Shown here: one piece after another, positions 1 through 8,827 of the stretch
Position numbering within the stretch: position 1 is the stretch's first letter
Layout: every line of letters begins with the position of its first letter
Origin: Staphylococcus warneri
Lineage (GTDB): Bacteria > Bacillota > Bacilli > Staphylococcales > Staphylococcaceae
Assembly (NCBI RefSeq): GCF_900636385.1
Contig: NZ_LR134269.1
Span: 62,001-126,000, forward strand
Direction: 5' to 3'
Length of the DNA stretch: 64,000 nt
Notes under the pieces: model-generated
Told to the model about the DNA's origin: nothing
The model's input: the letters and a program-made list of their open reading frames with translations, nothing else
Databases searched by the model: none
Translations under genes and position numbers: made by a program

Positions 1-1
1 C

Positions 2-502
2 GACCAATTCGCATCTGTTATTGGTGTAAGTAATGACAAAATTTATTTAGGAGGGACGCAAGGTGAACTTCGTTCCTATAAAGATGCTTTACAAAATGGA
101 GAAGAGCACGATACGAAAGAAGTCTATGATAAATACAAAGATTCTAATGAATTTAAGCAAATAGCCAATAAGATTAATATTTATGATAAAATGCCAACAT
201 TCTCTGACGACGAAAGTGATGATGATTCAAGTTCAGACGACAATAGTTCATCTGATAGTAGTTCAGATTCTGAAGAAGTGACACGTGATAATGTCATCGA
301 CAAAGTAGAATCTTACGAAGGTGAAAAGTTAGATACAGATACGTATACATTTAAAGAACCTGAAAAAACAAGTGACGGTAAATGGGGATTCTCATATGAT
401 GATAAAGACGGTAATTTAGCCGGCTCATATACTGTTGATACAGATGATGGTTATGTAACTAAATATGACGAAAACGGGGACAAAATCGGTTCAGGATATT
501 AG
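2..502 (+). CDS. C-terminal part of an acidic secreted-type protein (5' end outside window)
   Basis: The reading frame is open from the first bases of the window to a TAG at 500-502, so the start lies upstream; 166 residues are visible. About the first 65 residues look globular (a GGTQGEL stretch, then charged helices). A low-complexity Asp/Ser-rich linker of about 25 residues follows (codons around 200-275), and then an aromatic, Asp/Gly-rich module of about 60 residues ending in GSGY. This layout (domain, acidic linker, small beta-rich tail) is common in staphylococcal lipoproteins and secreted proteins. That class is inference, because no signal peptide can be seen. I do not recognise the family. 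A hairpin at 579-622 follows the gene. Confidence 0.7.
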   Translation, partial: DQFASVIGVSNDKIYLGGTQGELRSYKDALQNGEEHDTKEVYDKYKDSNEFKQIANKINIYDKMPTFSDDESDDDSSSDDNSSSDSSSDSEEVTRDNVIDKVESYEGEKLDTDTYTFKEPEKTSDGKWGFSYDDKDGNLAGSYTVDTDDGYVTKYDENGDKIGSGY

Positions 503-578
503 GACTTGAATTAAATTAGAAAAGTCCGCTAAATATGTAAAACTATATGTATGTCTTGATTGTTAACTAGATATAAAA

Positions 579-622
579 AATAACTCCCAATCGCGATAAT
601 AATCGCATGGTTGGGAGTTATT
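579..622. terminator. Bidirectional Rho-independent terminator
   Basis: A perfect stem (AATAACTCCCAA at 579-590 with TTGGGAGTTATT at 611-622) lies between the convergent ends of the gene ending at 502 and the minus-strand gene ending at 629. The arms end in A/T runs, so it can serve both. Confidence 0.75.
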
Positions 623-628
623 TATGTG

Positions 629-1666
629 TTATGAGTGTTTAGTATGTTTCTGCCAAGGCATTGGTATGTGTAAGTGCATTAAATCGAATTTTTTAATAAG
701 TGTACCAATAATAAAGGCGAGTACTAGACTTGTGATAGCTACGGCGATGATTGTAATCGCTGATGAAACTGGATTGTTAAAGCCAAATAAGACAATCGCA
801 CCCGCGATAGGTGTTGCCATACCAGTGACACCAATTTTAAGTCCACTAAATGCAATAATACAAGCATTGACCATACCGATAAGAGCATTCGTACCATATA
901 AAACGGGCGCATATCTAACGATTAAATCAATTTGTGTTAAAGGCTCGATAAAGACTGCAAATCGATTTGGTTTCTCGCCAATTTTCAAAATGTTGAATAA
1001 TGTGAAGTTTACAAATGACGCACCTGTACAAGTAATAGCACCAATGGCCATTGGGAGTCCTGTAAGGCCTAAGATACTTGCGAGAACCATTGAACTTAAT
1101 GGCGTCATACTTGTAACTGGAATAATTAAGCCTAAGATGATCGCTAGAGCATATGGACTACTGTCGCCAACTGAGTTCACGGCACCTGCAATTTGATTTA
1201 ATACGGCTGTAACACCTGGATTAATCAGTGATGCAAGTCCATATACTAATGCCGGTGCAATGAGTATCACTGCGATTAAATCTAAACCTTCAGGCACTTT
1301 CTTCTGAATCAATTTAATAATAAATGCAACTATATATGAAGCGATAAATGCTGGTAATAAACTGAAATCCTTTAATACAAGACCGACGATAATAGCGAAG
1401 ACAGGTGATACACCTAAATTGATGCATGCGAGTATACCTACCGCAATACCACCTAGACTACCTGCAAGGTCCCCGATGTCTTGTAAGAATTTAATATGTA
1501 AGATACCACCGATTGCATAACTTAAGAATGCTTGGGGTAAGAATGTGGCACAAGCAGCACCAGATAAAGCTTGTAATCCTTCCTTACCGTATGGTGCGAA
1601 TTTAAGGAACAATGTCATAATGACCAACACAATAACGAGTGTTCCGACGCCTAATATAATATTCAT
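629..1666 (-). CDS. PfoR-like / PTS_EIIC_2 family membrane protein
   Basis: A 345-residue, very hydrophobic protein with about 9-10 predicted membrane segments and no soluble EIIA or EIIB domain. Recurrent Gly/Ala-rich helices and the stretch TPLSSMVLASILGL resemble the PTS_EIIC_2 family, annotated in Clostridium and Staphylococcus as PfoR, originally described as a regulator of perfringolysin O. Whether these proteins transport a sugar or regulate is not settled, and I see no cognate EIIAB gene beside it. The start is placed at 1666 because an AAGGGG ribosome site precedes this ATG on the minus strand. It is monocistronic and ends in the shared terminator at 579-622. Confidence 0.75.
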   Translation of the reverse strand: MNIILGVGTLVIVLVIMTLFLKFAPYGKEGLQALSGAACATFLPQAFLSYAIGGILHIKFLQDIGDLAGSLGGIAVGILACINLGVSPVFAIIVGLVLKDFSLLPAFIASYIVAFIIKLIQKKVPEGLDLIAVILIAPALVYGLASLINPGVTAVLNQIAGAVNSVGDSSPYALAIILGLIIPVTSMTPLSSMVLASILGLTGLPMAIGAITCTGASFVNFTLFNILKIGEKPNRFAVFIEPLTQIDLIVRYAPVLYGTNALIGMVNACIIAFSGLKIGVTGMATPIAGAIVLFGFNNPVSSAITIIAVAITSLVLAFIIGTLIKKFDLMHLHIPMPWQKHTKHS

Positions 1667-1970
1667 GTCATTAAACCCCTTTAGTAGAAATAAGAATTGT
1701 TCTATAAAAAATCATTTGACAATTGTAATATAATGTTCAAAAAATTAAATCGCCCACAAAACATTGTTAATCAATATTTAATTTTTTGAAAATTCAAATG
1801 AAATGGTTGTTACCTTCCTTTAGAGTTGTATTGAGAGAATATAAATGAAGCAATATACTTCAATATTCAAAATAATATTTTTAACAATATAGACAAAAAA
1901 GATGGCAATTTACATGAATAAAATGATGATTTGGGGTATATAATAAACACGTAAAGAGGGGGAGATTGTC
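1667..1970. other. Divergent AT-rich intergenic region
   Basis: About 300 bases between divergent genes. It must hold the promoters of both. A TATAAT at 1939-1944 preceded by TGGGG could be an extended -10 for the small gene at 1971, but no good -35 is visible. I see no further gene, repeat or RNA here. Confidence 0.4.
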
Positions 1971-2192
1971 ATGAAATTTTTTAAATTAGATTATCAACAT
2001 CATAAAGATATTGTTGATGATAATGTGTTAACAATGTTTGTTCTTGCGAAAGACAAAGATGAAGTAGAAGCATTCGCAAAGAAATTAGGGTATGCGGTAG
2101 AAAATATTAAGAAATTAACTGAAAAAGAATTCGAACATGAAAAAGAAGTGACAGAACATTATAGATTAGAGCATGCAGATCAATATTTATAA
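1971..2192 (+). CDS. Small conserved hypothetical protein (73 aa)
   Basis: A 73-residue charged protein without signal peptide or membrane segment. A strong GAGGGGGAG ribosome site lies just upstream of the ATG, and a terminator hairpin (2228-2257) follows, which supports a real monocistronic gene. The sequence has an N-terminal hydrophobic strand (LTMFVLAKD) followed by helices rich in Lys and Glu. I do not recognise a characterised family. It looks like one of the short cytosolic proteins conserved across staphylococci, but that is inference. Confidence 0.7.
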   Translation: MKFFKLDYQHHKDIVDDNVLTMFVLAKDKDEVEAFAKKLGYAVENIKKLTEKEFEHEKEVTEHYRLEHADQYL

Positions 2193-2227
2193 TGTTGTAA
2201 TACGACAAATGAGGCATTAAAACGGGG

Positions 2228-2257
2228 AGCTGTGGATCATTCATCTACAGCTTTTTG
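2228..2257 (+). terminator. Rho-independent terminator
   Basis: Stem AGCTGTGGA (2228-2236) pairs with TCTACAGCT (2244-2252), with one G-U pair, and is followed by a short T run. It closes the small gene at 1971-2192. Confidence 0.7.
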
Positions 2258-2315
2258 AATATAAAAAAGATTCGATGTTGAATAAGACGAATTCATTAAA
2301 AGGGTGTGTGACATC

Positions 2316-2921
2316 ATGTATATTGGAAAGCATTCACAAATCAATGATTATGAAGAAATTAAACAATTTATACAGCATAATAATTTTGCGACAATTGTAA
2401 CGAGTAACGACGTAAAACCCATCGCGTCACATATTCCAGTGATGATTTCAGAACAAGATGATCAATTAGTGATTACAGGACATTTAGCAAAACAAAATGA
2501 ATTGGTACAAACGATAGAACATAACGCACAGGTATTAGTGATTTTCCAAGGACCAGACGCCTATATTTCCTCTACATGGTATGAAACAGAAGACGTACCG
2601 ACATGGGATTATCAAAGTATACATGTATATGGTGAAGGGCGATTATTGAATCATGATGAACTAGTATCTGATTTGAAGCAATTATTGAATCACTATGAAG
2701 GTCACAAAGATGATGGTGCAACATGGAATCATTTGTCAGATGATACTAAGAAACAAATCAAAGGGATTGTCGGATTTCAAGTTAAAGTAAATGATATAGA
2801 AGCCGCATACAAACTTAGTCAAAATAAAAGTAAGCAGGAAAAAGTGAATATTGTTAAGCAATTAAAGGCGTCGGTCAATCAAAAGGAAAGTAAAATTGCT
2901 AAAGAAATAGAGAAGTATTAA
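2316..2921 (+). CDS. PaiB-like FMN-binding split-barrel protein
   Basis: A 201-residue protein of the PaiB / FMN-binding negative transcriptional regulator family. It begins MYIGKHSQINDYEEI and has the family block of small beta strands (ATIVTSNDVKPIASHIPVM, then a stretch near HLAKQNELVQ, then VLVIFQGPDAYISSTWY). In Bacillus, PaiB was linked to control of sporulation and degradative enzymes; the biochemical role is a flavin split-barrel fold. I chose the ATG at 2316 over a GTG at 2304: the GTG abuts the AAAGGG ribosome site, and homologues begin MYI. The C-terminal 30 residues are Lys-rich. Confidence 0.8.
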   Translation: MYIGKHSQINDYEEIKQFIQHNNFATIVTSNDVKPIASHIPVMISEQDDQLVITGHLAKQNELVQTIEHNAQVLVIFQGPDAYISSTWYETEDVPTWDYQSIHVYGEGRLLNHDELVSDLKQLLNHYEGHKDDGATWNHLSDDTKKQIKGIVGFQVKVNDIEAAYKLSQNKSKQEKVNIVKQLKASVNQKESKIAKEIEKY

Positions 2922-2975
2922 GCCGTTATTTTATAAAAACCATGAATAATATGAACTTGAGAGGATTAGATAGCA

Positions 2976-3533
2976 ATGAGAGAAATAGAAAAATTAGATA
3001 AAGGTATGCCATATCATTTTGATGATAAAGAAGTGGCGGAACGTAAAGCTAGAGCAGCGCAATTATGCCAAGAATTTAATGCCATTCCTGCTACAGAACC
3101 GGCACAACAAGAAAGTAAAATCCGCCAAATATTAGGTTCTGCTGGTGAAAACATTTCATTCCAAGCGACATTCAATTGTGATAACGGGAAAAAAATACAT
3201 GTCGGACATGACGTATTAACAAACTATAACCTTACCATTCTAGATATAGCACCAGTGAACATTGGAAATCATGTGATGATAGGTCCTAATGTTGATATAT
3301 ATACAGTTAACCATCCATTAAGCGCAAAAGGAAGACGAGAATATTTAGCTCAAGCAAGTCCTGTAAATATAGGCGACGATGTTTGGATAGGTGGCAAAGT
3401 CACGATTACTCCTGGAGTGTCTATTGGAAATAATGTAGTGATCGCTTCAGGTGCCGTAGTCACAAAGAATATACCAGATAATACCCTTGCAGCAGGTGTA
3501 CCGGCTAAAGTTATTAAAGAATTAGAAGAATAA
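2976..3533 (+). CDS. Maltose/galactoside O-acetyltransferase family (hexapeptide repeat)
   Basis: A 185-residue left-handed beta-helix acetyltransferase of the LacA/Maa type. It would transfer acetyl from acetyl-CoA to a sugar hydroxyl in the cytosol. Residues 1-60 form the helical Mac domain (GMPYHFDDKEV). Residues 60-180 carry hexapeptide repeats, such as VNIGNHVMIGPNV and VNIGDDVWIGGKVTI. The conserved His of the NHP motif (His113), the catalytic base in the family, is present, as is the C-terminal GVPAKVIK loop. A ribosome site (GAGAGGA) precedes the ATG. It is followed by its own terminator. The sugar acceptor is unknown. Confidence 0.85.
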   Translation: MREIEKLDKGMPYHFDDKEVAERKARAAQLCQEFNAIPATEPAQQESKIRQILGSAGENISFQATFNCDNGKKIHVGHDVLTNYNLTILDIAPVNIGNHVMIGPNVDIYTVNHPLSAKGRREYLAQASPVNIGDDVWIGGKVTITPGVSIGNNVVIASGAVVTKNIPDNTLAAGVPAKVIKELEE

Positions 3534-3593
3534 TAGTTTGATAACTGATTAATTACACAAAGATGAGTGTAAATTTTTATTAAAAAATACTAA

Positions 3594-3627
3594 AGTGCTA
3601 TGCAGATGGTGTATAGTACTTTTTTTA
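3594..3627 (+). terminator. Rho-independent terminator
   Basis: An imperfect stem with G-U pairs (3594-3603 with 3611-3620) is followed by TTTTTTT. It ends the acetyltransferase transcript. Confidence 0.7.
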
Positions 3628-3774
3628 AATATAATTTAATGTGTTATTTTACAATTTATAAAGTGATAATGATGTATTATTGTCTAATTTTTTAAAATTT
3701 TCTTGTTATTTACATTTTTCCTTTACAAAATATCATGTATAATGAATAAAAAATAACTAGGAGAATAAACAGAC

Positions 3775-5136
3775 ATGATGAAAAACAAATTGACTTTAAA
3801 AGAGAACATTTTTATCGGATCAATGCTATTTGGTTTATTCTTTGGTGCTGGGAATATCATCTTCCCAATTCATCTTGGACAAACAGCAGGGTCAAACGTA
3901 TTTATTGCTAATTTAGGCTTTTTAATTACTGCTATTGGATTACCGTTTTTAGGTATTATTGCTATCGGTATGTCTAAAACAAACGGTATTTTTGAAATTA
4001 CATCAAGAGTCAGTAAAACGTATGCATACATATTTACGATTGGATTATATCTAGTCATTGGACCATTCTTTGCGTTACCTAGGTTAGCGACAACATCTTT
4101 TGAAATTGCATTTTCACCATTCATTTCACCTGATGTTGCGAAGATTTACTTACCCATCTTTAGTATTATCTTCTTCTTATTAGCGTGGTTCTTTGCGAGA
4201 AAGCCGTCTAAAATTTTAGATTACATAGGTAAATTTTTAAATCCAGTCTTTTTAGTTTTATTAGGTATTGTCGTAGTCTTAGCGTTCATTCATCCATTAG
4301 GTGGGTTAACGAATGCGCCTGTGAGTGCTGATTATGATAAGAGTCCATTACTTAAAGGATTCATTGATGGTTATAACACGTTAGATGCGTTGGCATCATT
4401 AGCCTTTGGTATTATAATTGTATCTACGATTAAAAAGTTAGGTATCACAAATCCTAACAGTATCGCCAAAGAAACATTTAAATCTGGAACAATCAGTATT
4501 GTTTTAATGGGGATTATCTATAGTTTACTTGCGTTTATGGGTACGATGAGTATCGGTAAATTTAAAGTGAGTGAAAATGGTGGTATTGCATTAGCTCAAA
4601 TTGCGAGACACTATCTTGGGGATTACGGAATTATCGTATTATCTCTGATCGTAATTGTCGCATGTTTAAAAACAGCGATTGGTTTAATCACTGCGTTCTC
4701 TGAAACATTTACAGAGTTATTCCCGAAACGTAGTTACTTAATGTTTGCGACAGTGGTCAGTATCTTAGCATGTATTTTTGCTAATGTTGGTTTAACTAAA
4801 ATCATTATGTATTCAACGCCAGTATTGATGTTCATTTATCCATTGGCCATTACAATTATTTTATTAACTTTAGTAAGTCCATTATTCAATCATTCGAAAA
4901 TTGTATATCGATTTACGATTTTCTTCACAATGATCGCGTCATTTATCGATGGTATTAAGGCTAGTCCAGAGCCATTTTTGAAAACATCATTCGCTAAATT
5001 TATCATTTCATTAGGTGAAAAATACCTACCATTCTTTGATATTGGTATGGGTTGGATTCTACCGGCATTAATTGGATTTATCATTGGATTAATTGTTTAT
5101 AAAATCCGTTCAAACAAGTCAACGACGACAGAATAA
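3775..5136 (+). CDS. brnQ: BrnQ branched-chain amino acid transporter
   Basis: A 453-residue sodium-coupled carrier of the LIVCS family, importing Leu, Ile or Val. The N-terminus [19 protein letters not shown] is the family hallmark, with the GAGNIIFP unwound helix near residue 25. About 12 hydrophobic segments follow. Two adjacent ATGs (3775 and 3778) follow a CTAGGAGA ribosome site, so the exact start is uncertain by one codon. It is monocistronic and closed by a strong terminator at 5145-5184. Staphylococci carry two or three brnQ paralogues, so I cannot say which one this is. Confidence 0.9.
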   Translation: MMKNKLTLKENIFIGSMLFGLFFGAGNIIFPIHLGQTAGSNVFIANLGFLITAIGLPFLGIIAIGMSKTNGIFEITSRVSKTYAYIFTIGLYLVIGPFFALPRLATTSFEIAFSPFISPDVAKIYLPIFSIIFFLLAWFFARKPSKILDYIGKFLNPVFLVLLGIVVVLAFIHPLGGLTNAPVSADYDKSPLLKGFIDGYNTLDALASLAFGIIIVSTIKKLGITNPNSIAKETFKSGTISIVLMGIIYSLLAFMGTMSIGKFKVSENGGIALAQIARHYLGDYGIIVLSLIVIVACLKTAIGLITAFSETFTELFPKRSYLMFATVVSILACIFANVGLTKIIMYSTPVLMFIYPLAITIILLTLVSPLFNHSKIVYRFTIFFTMIASFIDGIKASPEPFLKTSFAKFIISLGEKYLPFFDIGMGWILPALIGFIIGLIVYKIRSNKSTTTE

Positions 5137-5144
5137 TTAACTAT

Positions 5145-5184
5145 ATAGCGTCTATCTTACATTTGAGATAGACGCTATTTTTTT
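5145..5184 (+). terminator. Rho-independent terminator of brnQ
   Basis: A perfect 13-bp stem (ATAGCGTCTATCT at 5145-5157 with its complement at 5166-5178) is followed by a run of T. Confidence 0.9.
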
Positions 5185-5298
5185 AAAACTATGACGGAGC
5201 TGAAAGCATATGACTTAAATAAATATTTATTTGCACTTAACAATGAGTTAATAATCATTAATTACGCTTAATCTAAAATAAAATAAGGGATGATTAAT

Positions 5299-6653
5299 AT
5301 GGAAATTGTGAAGTCAAAGCAAGATTTGTATCGAATCATTGATGATGCGGACAAGCAACATACATCTAATATGTTGTTATTGATGATATTAGGAACGATA
5401 TTTTTAGATGCATATGATATTACCATTTTAGGAACAATGACAGACCAAATCACGAAAGAATTCAATTTATCGCCAACCATGTTGTCATTCGTGATGACAT
5501 CACTACCTGTAGGGGCATTGATTGGTGCGATTTTTGGAGGATCGCTGGCGCATCGATTTGGCAGAAAGCGTATCCTTTCAATGTCATTATTAATATTAAT
5601 TGTAACGTCTTTAGGTGCAGCACTTTCGCCTAATATAATGATTCTATTGATATGTAGATTTCTGATGGGGATTGCGATAGGTATGGATAGTCCGGTTGCA
5701 TTTACGTTTATTGCAGAAATTAGTAATAAAGTGCAACGAGGTCGTAATGTTAACTACTGGCAAGTCGTATGGTACATAGCGATTGTGACATCGTCGTTAG
5801 TGGTCATTGCATTTTTCTTAATGGGAGCAGGAGAAACATTGTGGCGTATGGCCGTTGGATTTGGGGCTTGTATTGCTTTAGTGTTATACATCATGCGATT
5901 AAAGTATTTACAAGAAAGTCCAACTTGGATTATTAATCATTTTTCACTCGAAAAGGCAACAAACTATATTCAGAAACATTACGATGTCCAGTTGAAGCTA
6001 GAAGAAAGACAAGAAGAATATCAATCAAAAGCCAATCAACAATCTTACAAAGCACTGCTTAAAAAGCCATATTTAAAAAGGTTAACTTTAGCAACAGCGA
6101 TATCAACATTGCAAGGTATGCAGTACTACGCAGTGGGATTATATATTCCAATTATAGCGAAGTACATGATAAGTGAGGATAAGCTAGGGTCTTATTTGGT
6201 ACAGCAATTGTCAATATTGCAGGTATCATCGGTGCGTACTTAGGTGCACAGTATACATATCGATTGGGTACGAGAAAACTTACAATGATAGGTTTCGGCA
6301 TTGTCTTGTTTGTTATGGTTGTAACAGGACTATTTTACAATAATTTACCAATGGTAATGAATACATGTTTAATTGCATTGTTCTTATTCGGTCATTCAGG
6401 TGGACCAGGAACGCAAGGTAAGACGATTGGTGCATTATCATTCCCAACACATTTACGTTCACAAGCGACAGGTATTGTAGAGTCAGTGAGTCGAACTGGT
6501 AGTATTATTGGAACGTTCGTATTCCCGATTATCTTAGCGGCAGTTGGATTAAACCAAACGATGTTATGGATTGGTATCGTACCACTGATTGGTCTTGTCA
6601 TTACATTTGTATTGAAATGGGAACCGGTCGGTAAAAATGTTGAAAATGAATAA
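5299..6653 (+). pseudogene. MFS transporter broken by a single-base frameshift
   Basis: Two fragments of one major facilitator gene lie in different frames. The first (to 6243) has the N-terminal half: IFLDAYDITILGTM, the loop motif GGSLAHRFGRKR between helices 2 and 3, and helices through LKRLTLATAIS. From about 6192 the second frame continues smoothly (LFGTAIVNIAGIIGAYLGAQ, then RLGTRKLTMIGFG) to 6653. Both reading frames fit if one T has been lost from the run at 6190-6197. The joined product would be about 450 residues and resembles sugar/aromatic-acid porters (DYD in helix 1). The start at 5299 is preferred because AAGGG (5285-5289) is correctly spaced; the ATG at 5290 is too close. Confidence 0.85.
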
Positions 6654-6992
6654 TATAAATATAGGGTGGAAAGTGAATCTATAATAATGACATAATTGTA
6701 TCAACCCGCTATAAAGTTTGCTATGACAGGTTTATGCAACTGAAGGTAAGTGTTCCGTTTGTCTGAAGTAAGACAAACGGACGTCTTATTTTTAGAATGT
6801 TCCTGCGTAACTCCCCTCCCCTATTTCCACTTGAATATTCAAACATTCCGCTTATATCGTTTGTTTATCGTAATAATTCCAATTAATAAAAATATACACA
6901 TTTTAATATATTTTGTAACTTTAATTGTGTTAATATTTAGATAACTTAATAATCAGTCATAATTAACTTTCATATGTAAGGGGGAAGGGCAT
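6654..6992. other. Intergenic region before fmdA
   Basis: About 340 bases. A hairpin at 6754-6781 is listed separately. The rest is AT-rich with no convincing gene; a 64-codon open frame across the hairpin has no ribosome site and no protein-like composition. Confidence 0.5.
6754..6792 (+). terminator. Rho-independent terminator
   Basis: Stem TCCGTTTGTCT (6754-6764) pairs with AGACAAACGGA (6771-6781) and is followed by a T-rich stretch. It probably served the broken MFS transcript upstream. Confidence 0.65.
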
Positions 6993-8186
6993 ATGCCTAA
7001 AAAGTTATTTAGTATTGATTTAAACAAGAAGATGGATCAACAAGCACATCCAGGACACAATCGATGGCATCCAGATATTCCAGCAGCATTTTCAGTAGAC
7101 CCAGGGGAATCCTTTAGAATGGAATGCTTAGATTGGACAGATGGACAAGTTGCCAATAATGATGATCCGAATGATATTAAACACGTGAACTTAAATCGTG
7201 TACATGTTTTAAGCGGTCCAGTACACGTAAACAACGTACAACCAGGTGATTTACTTGTAGTAGATATCTTAGATATTGGTGTTTTTGATGAACATCAATG
7301 GGGGTTCAATGGTATTTTCGATAAAACTAATGGTGGTAGCTTCTTAGTTGATCATTATCCAAATGCACAGAAATCAATTTGGGACTTTAATGGTATTTAT
7401 GCAACGAGTAGACATGTTCCAGGAGTTGAATTTGTAGGGCAGATTCATCCAGGATTGATTGGTGTGGCACCTACTCAAGAGATGCTAGATGAATGGAATC
7501 GTCGCGAGAAAGAATTAGTGGATACGGATCCAAATCGTGAACCAGTCTTAGCTAACTTACCTGATACGGATGCAGTGGTGGCTGGTACCTTAACTGGTAA
7601 AGACTTTGATAGAGTAGCGAGAGAAGGTGCGCGTACTGTGCCACCTCGTGAAAATGGTGGAAACTGTGATATTAAAAACCTATCAAAAGGTTCTCGTATC
7701 TATTTCCCAGTATTTGTTGAAGGTGCAAAACTTTCAGTTGGAGATTTACATTTCTCTCAAGGGGATGGAGAAATTACCTTCTGTGGTGGTATTGAAATGC
7801 CAGGATGGATTGATTTAAGAGTCAACGTTATTAAAAATGGTATGGAAAAATATCATATTAAAAAGAATCCTGCCTTTAAACCAGGACCAGTAATGCCGAA
7901 TTATACAGATTATATTGTGTTTGAAGGTATTTCTGTAAATGAATTTAGTGGTAAACAAACATATCTAGATGCCAATACAGCGTATCGAAATGCGGTATTA
8001 AATGCGATTGAATTCCTAAAAACACGTGGATTTACAGGTGAACAAGCTTATATGTTATTAGGTACTGCACCGGTACAAGGTACAGTCGCAGGTATAGTGG
8101 ACGTGCCTAATGCATGTTTTACGATTGCGATTCCAAGAGAAATTTTCAAAGATGACATCGTACCGAATTTGGAGCCTGATCAATAA
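6993..8186 (+). CDS. fmdA: Formamidase, acetamidase/formamidase family
   Basis: A 397-residue cytosolic amidohydrolase that would hydrolyse formamide or short-chain amides to ammonia and the acid. Family landmarks are visible: the N-terminal HPGHNRWHPDIP, DWTDGQ, the loop HVLSGPVHVNNVQPGDLLVVDI, RTVPPRENGGNCDIKNLSKGS, and SVGDLHFSQGDGEITFCGGIE, which holds the conserved acidic and His residues of the active site. Length matches the family (about 400). A very strong GGGGGAAGGG ribosome site precedes the ATG. Its stop codon overlaps the start of the fmdB-like gene by one base, so the two are translationally coupled, as in methylotroph fmdAB operons. Confidence 0.9.
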   Translation: MPKKLFSIDLNKKMDQQAHPGHNRWHPDIPAAFSVDPGESFRMECLDWTDGQVANNDDPNDIKHVNLNRVHVLSGPVHVNNVQPGDLLVVDILDIGVFDEHQWGFNGIFDKTNGGSFLVDHYPNAQKSIWDFNGIYATSRHVPGVEFVGQIHPGLIGVAPTQEMLDEWNRREKELVDTDPNREPVLANLPDTDAVVAGTLTGKDFDRVAREGARTVPPRENGGNCDIKNLSKGSRIYFPVFVEGAKLSVGDLHFSQGDGEITFCGGIEMPGWIDLRVNVIKNGMEKYHIKKNPAFKPGPVMPNYTDYIVFEGISVNEFSGKQTYLDANTAYRNAVLNAIEFLKTRGFTGEQAYMLLGTAPVQGTVAGIVDVPNACFTIAIPREIFKDDIVPNLEPDQ

Positions 8187-8452
8187 TGCCTCAATATACT
8201 TATGAATGTAAAGAATGTGGCGAATTTACCTTACGCCAATCTATGAAGGAACAACATGATATGGCAGAATGTCCACAATGTCATCATGATGCAAAGCGCG
8301 TATTCTCGACATTCCAAACCTATAAAATGGATGGCAAACTGAAACAAAGAATTGAACGAGGACAAACACCTCGCATCATGTCCAAAGATCAATTACCGAA
8401 AATGACACCAAGGCCAACCAAACAAAGCAGACCATGGATGGCAGATCATTAA
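8186..8452 (+). CDS. fmdB: FmdB-family zinc-ribbon protein
   Basis: An 88-residue protein beginning MPQYTYECKECG. Two CxxC pairs (Cys8/Cys11 and Cys29/Cys32) make the zinc ribbon of the FmdB regulatory family. The rest is basic and disordered (TPRPTKQSRPW). Its ATG overlaps the last base of the fmdA stop, so it is the second gene of the operon. FmdB was proposed as a regulator of formamidase expression in Methylophilus; that role here is inference from the pairing. A strong terminator follows directly. Confidence 0.85.
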   Translation: MPQYTYECKECGEFTLRQSMKEQHDMAECPQCHHDAKRVFSTFQTYKMDGKLKQRIERGQTPRIMSKDQLPKMTPRPTKQSRPWMADH

Positions 8453-8462
8453 ATTTGATTCA

Positions 8463-8502
8463 AAACAACCTCTACGACCTAGATAAGTCGTGGAGGTTGT
8501 TT
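8463..8502. terminator. Terminator of fmdAB, possibly bidirectional
   Basis: A 16-bp stem (8463-8478 with 8487-8502, one G-U) starts with AAA and ends with TTT. It lies between fmdB and the minus-strand remnant at 8527. Confidence 0.85.
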
Positions 8503-8526
8503 GCATTGAAAGACGTCAATATACCA

Positions 8527-8694
8527 TTAATAAAAACTTGGTTTATCGAAATTAGTATTTGGTTCGTTAACACCAATACTTTCTCTAGAATAAAGCTCAG
8601 GTTGGTTTACTATGTCAGTTACTAGTTGTGCCACAGCTTGTCTTGTAACCTGAGCACCAGTAAAAGGTTCGTTTATCAAACGTTTAAATATGAG
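8527..8694 (-). pseudogene. C-terminal remnant of an SDR-type NAD(P)-binding oxidoreductase
   Basis: On the minus strand an open stretch of about 55 codons ends in TAA at 8527-8529. It reads as the tail of a NmrA/YwnB-like NAD(P)H-binding oxidoreductase: EPFTGAQVTRQAVAQL, then LVTDIVNQPELYSRESIG and VNEPNTNFDKPSFY. Just upstream the frame hits a stop and there is no start codon, ribosome site or Rossmann motif. Only the C-terminal quarter is left. Recognition of the family rests on my memory of this tail. Confidence 0.7.
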
Positions 8695-8827
8695 TTATAT
8701 TGGTAGTTTAAAATGGATAGTGTACAATTTTTGTTGTTGTTCGAGAAAGTTTTATATGTTTTTATTTTGAAAAGTGGTAAAATGATATATTGTTATAATT
8801 CGGAATTTAAATAGAAAGAAGGATAAT

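Noticed and set aside
624..1196. Open frame of 190 codons on the plus strand
   Set aside because: It is antisense to the PfoR-like membrane protein and reads as its mirror (no ribosome site, no protein-like features).
3534..3774. T-box or other riboswitch before brnQ
   Set aside because: The only structure is the terminator of the preceding gene; there is no T-box sequence and no antiterminator arrangement.
6750..6944. Open frame of 64 codons before fmdA
   Set aside because: It begins inside a terminator hairpin, has no ribosome site and an implausible composition.
8434..8625. Plus-strand open frame of 63 codons
   Set aside because: It overlaps the fmdB end, the terminator and the minus-strand SDR remnant, which explains the sequence better.
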